In this document: piece by piece, positions 13,191 to 13,368 of the stretch
Position numbering within the stretch: position 1 is the stretch's first letter
Layout of the letters: each line of letters opens with the position of its first letter
Origin: Candidatus Heimdallarchaeota archaeon
GTDB lineage: Archaea > Asgardarchaeota > Heimdallarchaeia > Heimdallarchaeales > Kariarchaeaceae
Length of the DNA: 13,368 bases
NCBI GenBank assembly: GCA_030668165.1
Contig: DAOUUM010000035.1
Coordinates: 1 to 13,368, forward strand
Direction of reading: 5' to 3'
Translations under genes and position numbers: made by a program
The notes under the pieces: generated by a model
The model's input: the letters and a program-made list of their open reading frames with translations, nothing else
Told to the model about the DNA's origin: nothing
Databases searched by the model: none

Positions 13191-13368
13191 ATGGCTAGCG
13201 AAAATGACCAATCAACTATTACGATAATTAGAGAATCTATCTTCAATTTCCTTAATGTTATGAAAAGAGATCGTCGTAGAGTTGAACAAGAGATTCTTGA
13301 TAGAACTGATGCAATTCTCAATAACTTTGTCTCTTCTGGGATTACCCAGATATCATTCAATGATATAC
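13191..13368 (+). CDS. N-terminal part of an unidentified protein, cut by the window edge
   Basis: ATG 13191 opens a frame without stops to the end of the window, giving 59 residues beginning MASENDQSTITIIRESIFNF. The piece is helical and charged (FLNVMKRDRRRVEQEILDRTDAILNNF), then begins what may be a strand (GITQISFNDI). There is no signal peptide or membrane segment. A TATA-like element sits at leaderless distance upstream, which supports a real gene here over the roughly 100-codon frame on the opposite strand. I do not recognise the family from this fragment. Confidence 0.6.
   Translation, partial: MASENDQSTITIIRESIFNFLNVMKRDRRRVEQEILDRTDAILNNFVSSGITQISFNDI

Noticed and set aside
13058..13360. 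A 100-codon minus-strand frame at the right edge
   Set aside because: Its composition is not protein-like in a recognisable way and it lies opposite the better supported plus-strand gene starting at 13191 with a TATA box.
1..13368. CRISPR array, insertion sequence, phage or plasmid signs
   Set aside because: No spaced direct repeats, transposase, integrase or terminal inverted repeats were seen; the content is housekeeping and regulatory genes.

Overview
The window looks like chromosomal DNA from an AT-rich archaeon, most likely an Asgard archaeon (Heimdallarchaeia-like). This is an inference from gene content, not a database match. Archaeal markers are a CTP-dependent riboflavin kinase, a RibL-type FAD synthase, the pantoate kinase plus phosphopantothenate synthetase route to CoA, a GPN-loop GTPase, an archaeal translin and TATA-box promoters. 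The Asgard hint is the mixture of two Roadblock/LC7 proteins, two MglA/Arf-like small GTPases, a long coiled-coil protein and a protein with two V4R/TRAPP-Bet3-like halves.

Layout. Positions 1-446 hold the 3' end of a peptide ABC transporter ATPase. Positions 542-1567 hold a translin gene followed closely by ribK. ribL (1564-2181, minus) converges on ribK with overlapping stops, so FMN and FAD synthesis are encoded tail to tail. Then, on the plus strand, come a GPN-loop GTPase (2342-3106), a Roadblock protein (3280-3669), a cis-prenyltransferase (3745-4521), a degenerate NYN-like protein (4606-5220) and phosphopantothenate synthetase (5300-6046). A minus-strand block follows (read right to left): a tandem V4R-like protein (10731-9619), pantoate kinase (9541-8657), an MglA-like GTPase (8432-7848), a coiled-coil protein (7769-6525) and a second Roadblock protein (about 6338-6057). 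A fumarylacetoacetate-hydrolase-family gene (10972-11811) converges on a second MglA-like GTPase (12568-11813). A roughly 620-base intergenic stretch with promoter-like and dyad elements follows, and the window ends inside a plus-strand gene starting at 13191.

Two themes stand out. One is cofactor and lipid-carrier metabolism: FMN/FAD, CoA and polyprenyl diphosphate. The other is a small-GTPase regulatory set: two GTPases with the same unusual P-loop and switch II, two Roadblock proteins of the fold that acts on such GTPases, a possible coiled-coil effector just downstream of one GTPase, and a V4R/TRAPP-like protein. Several metabolic genes appear to have leaderless promoters (TATA box about 25-30 bases before the ATG). 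The GTPase and V4R-like genes instead carry clear Shine-Dalgarno sites. Three convergent gene pairs end within 10 bases of each other or overlap.
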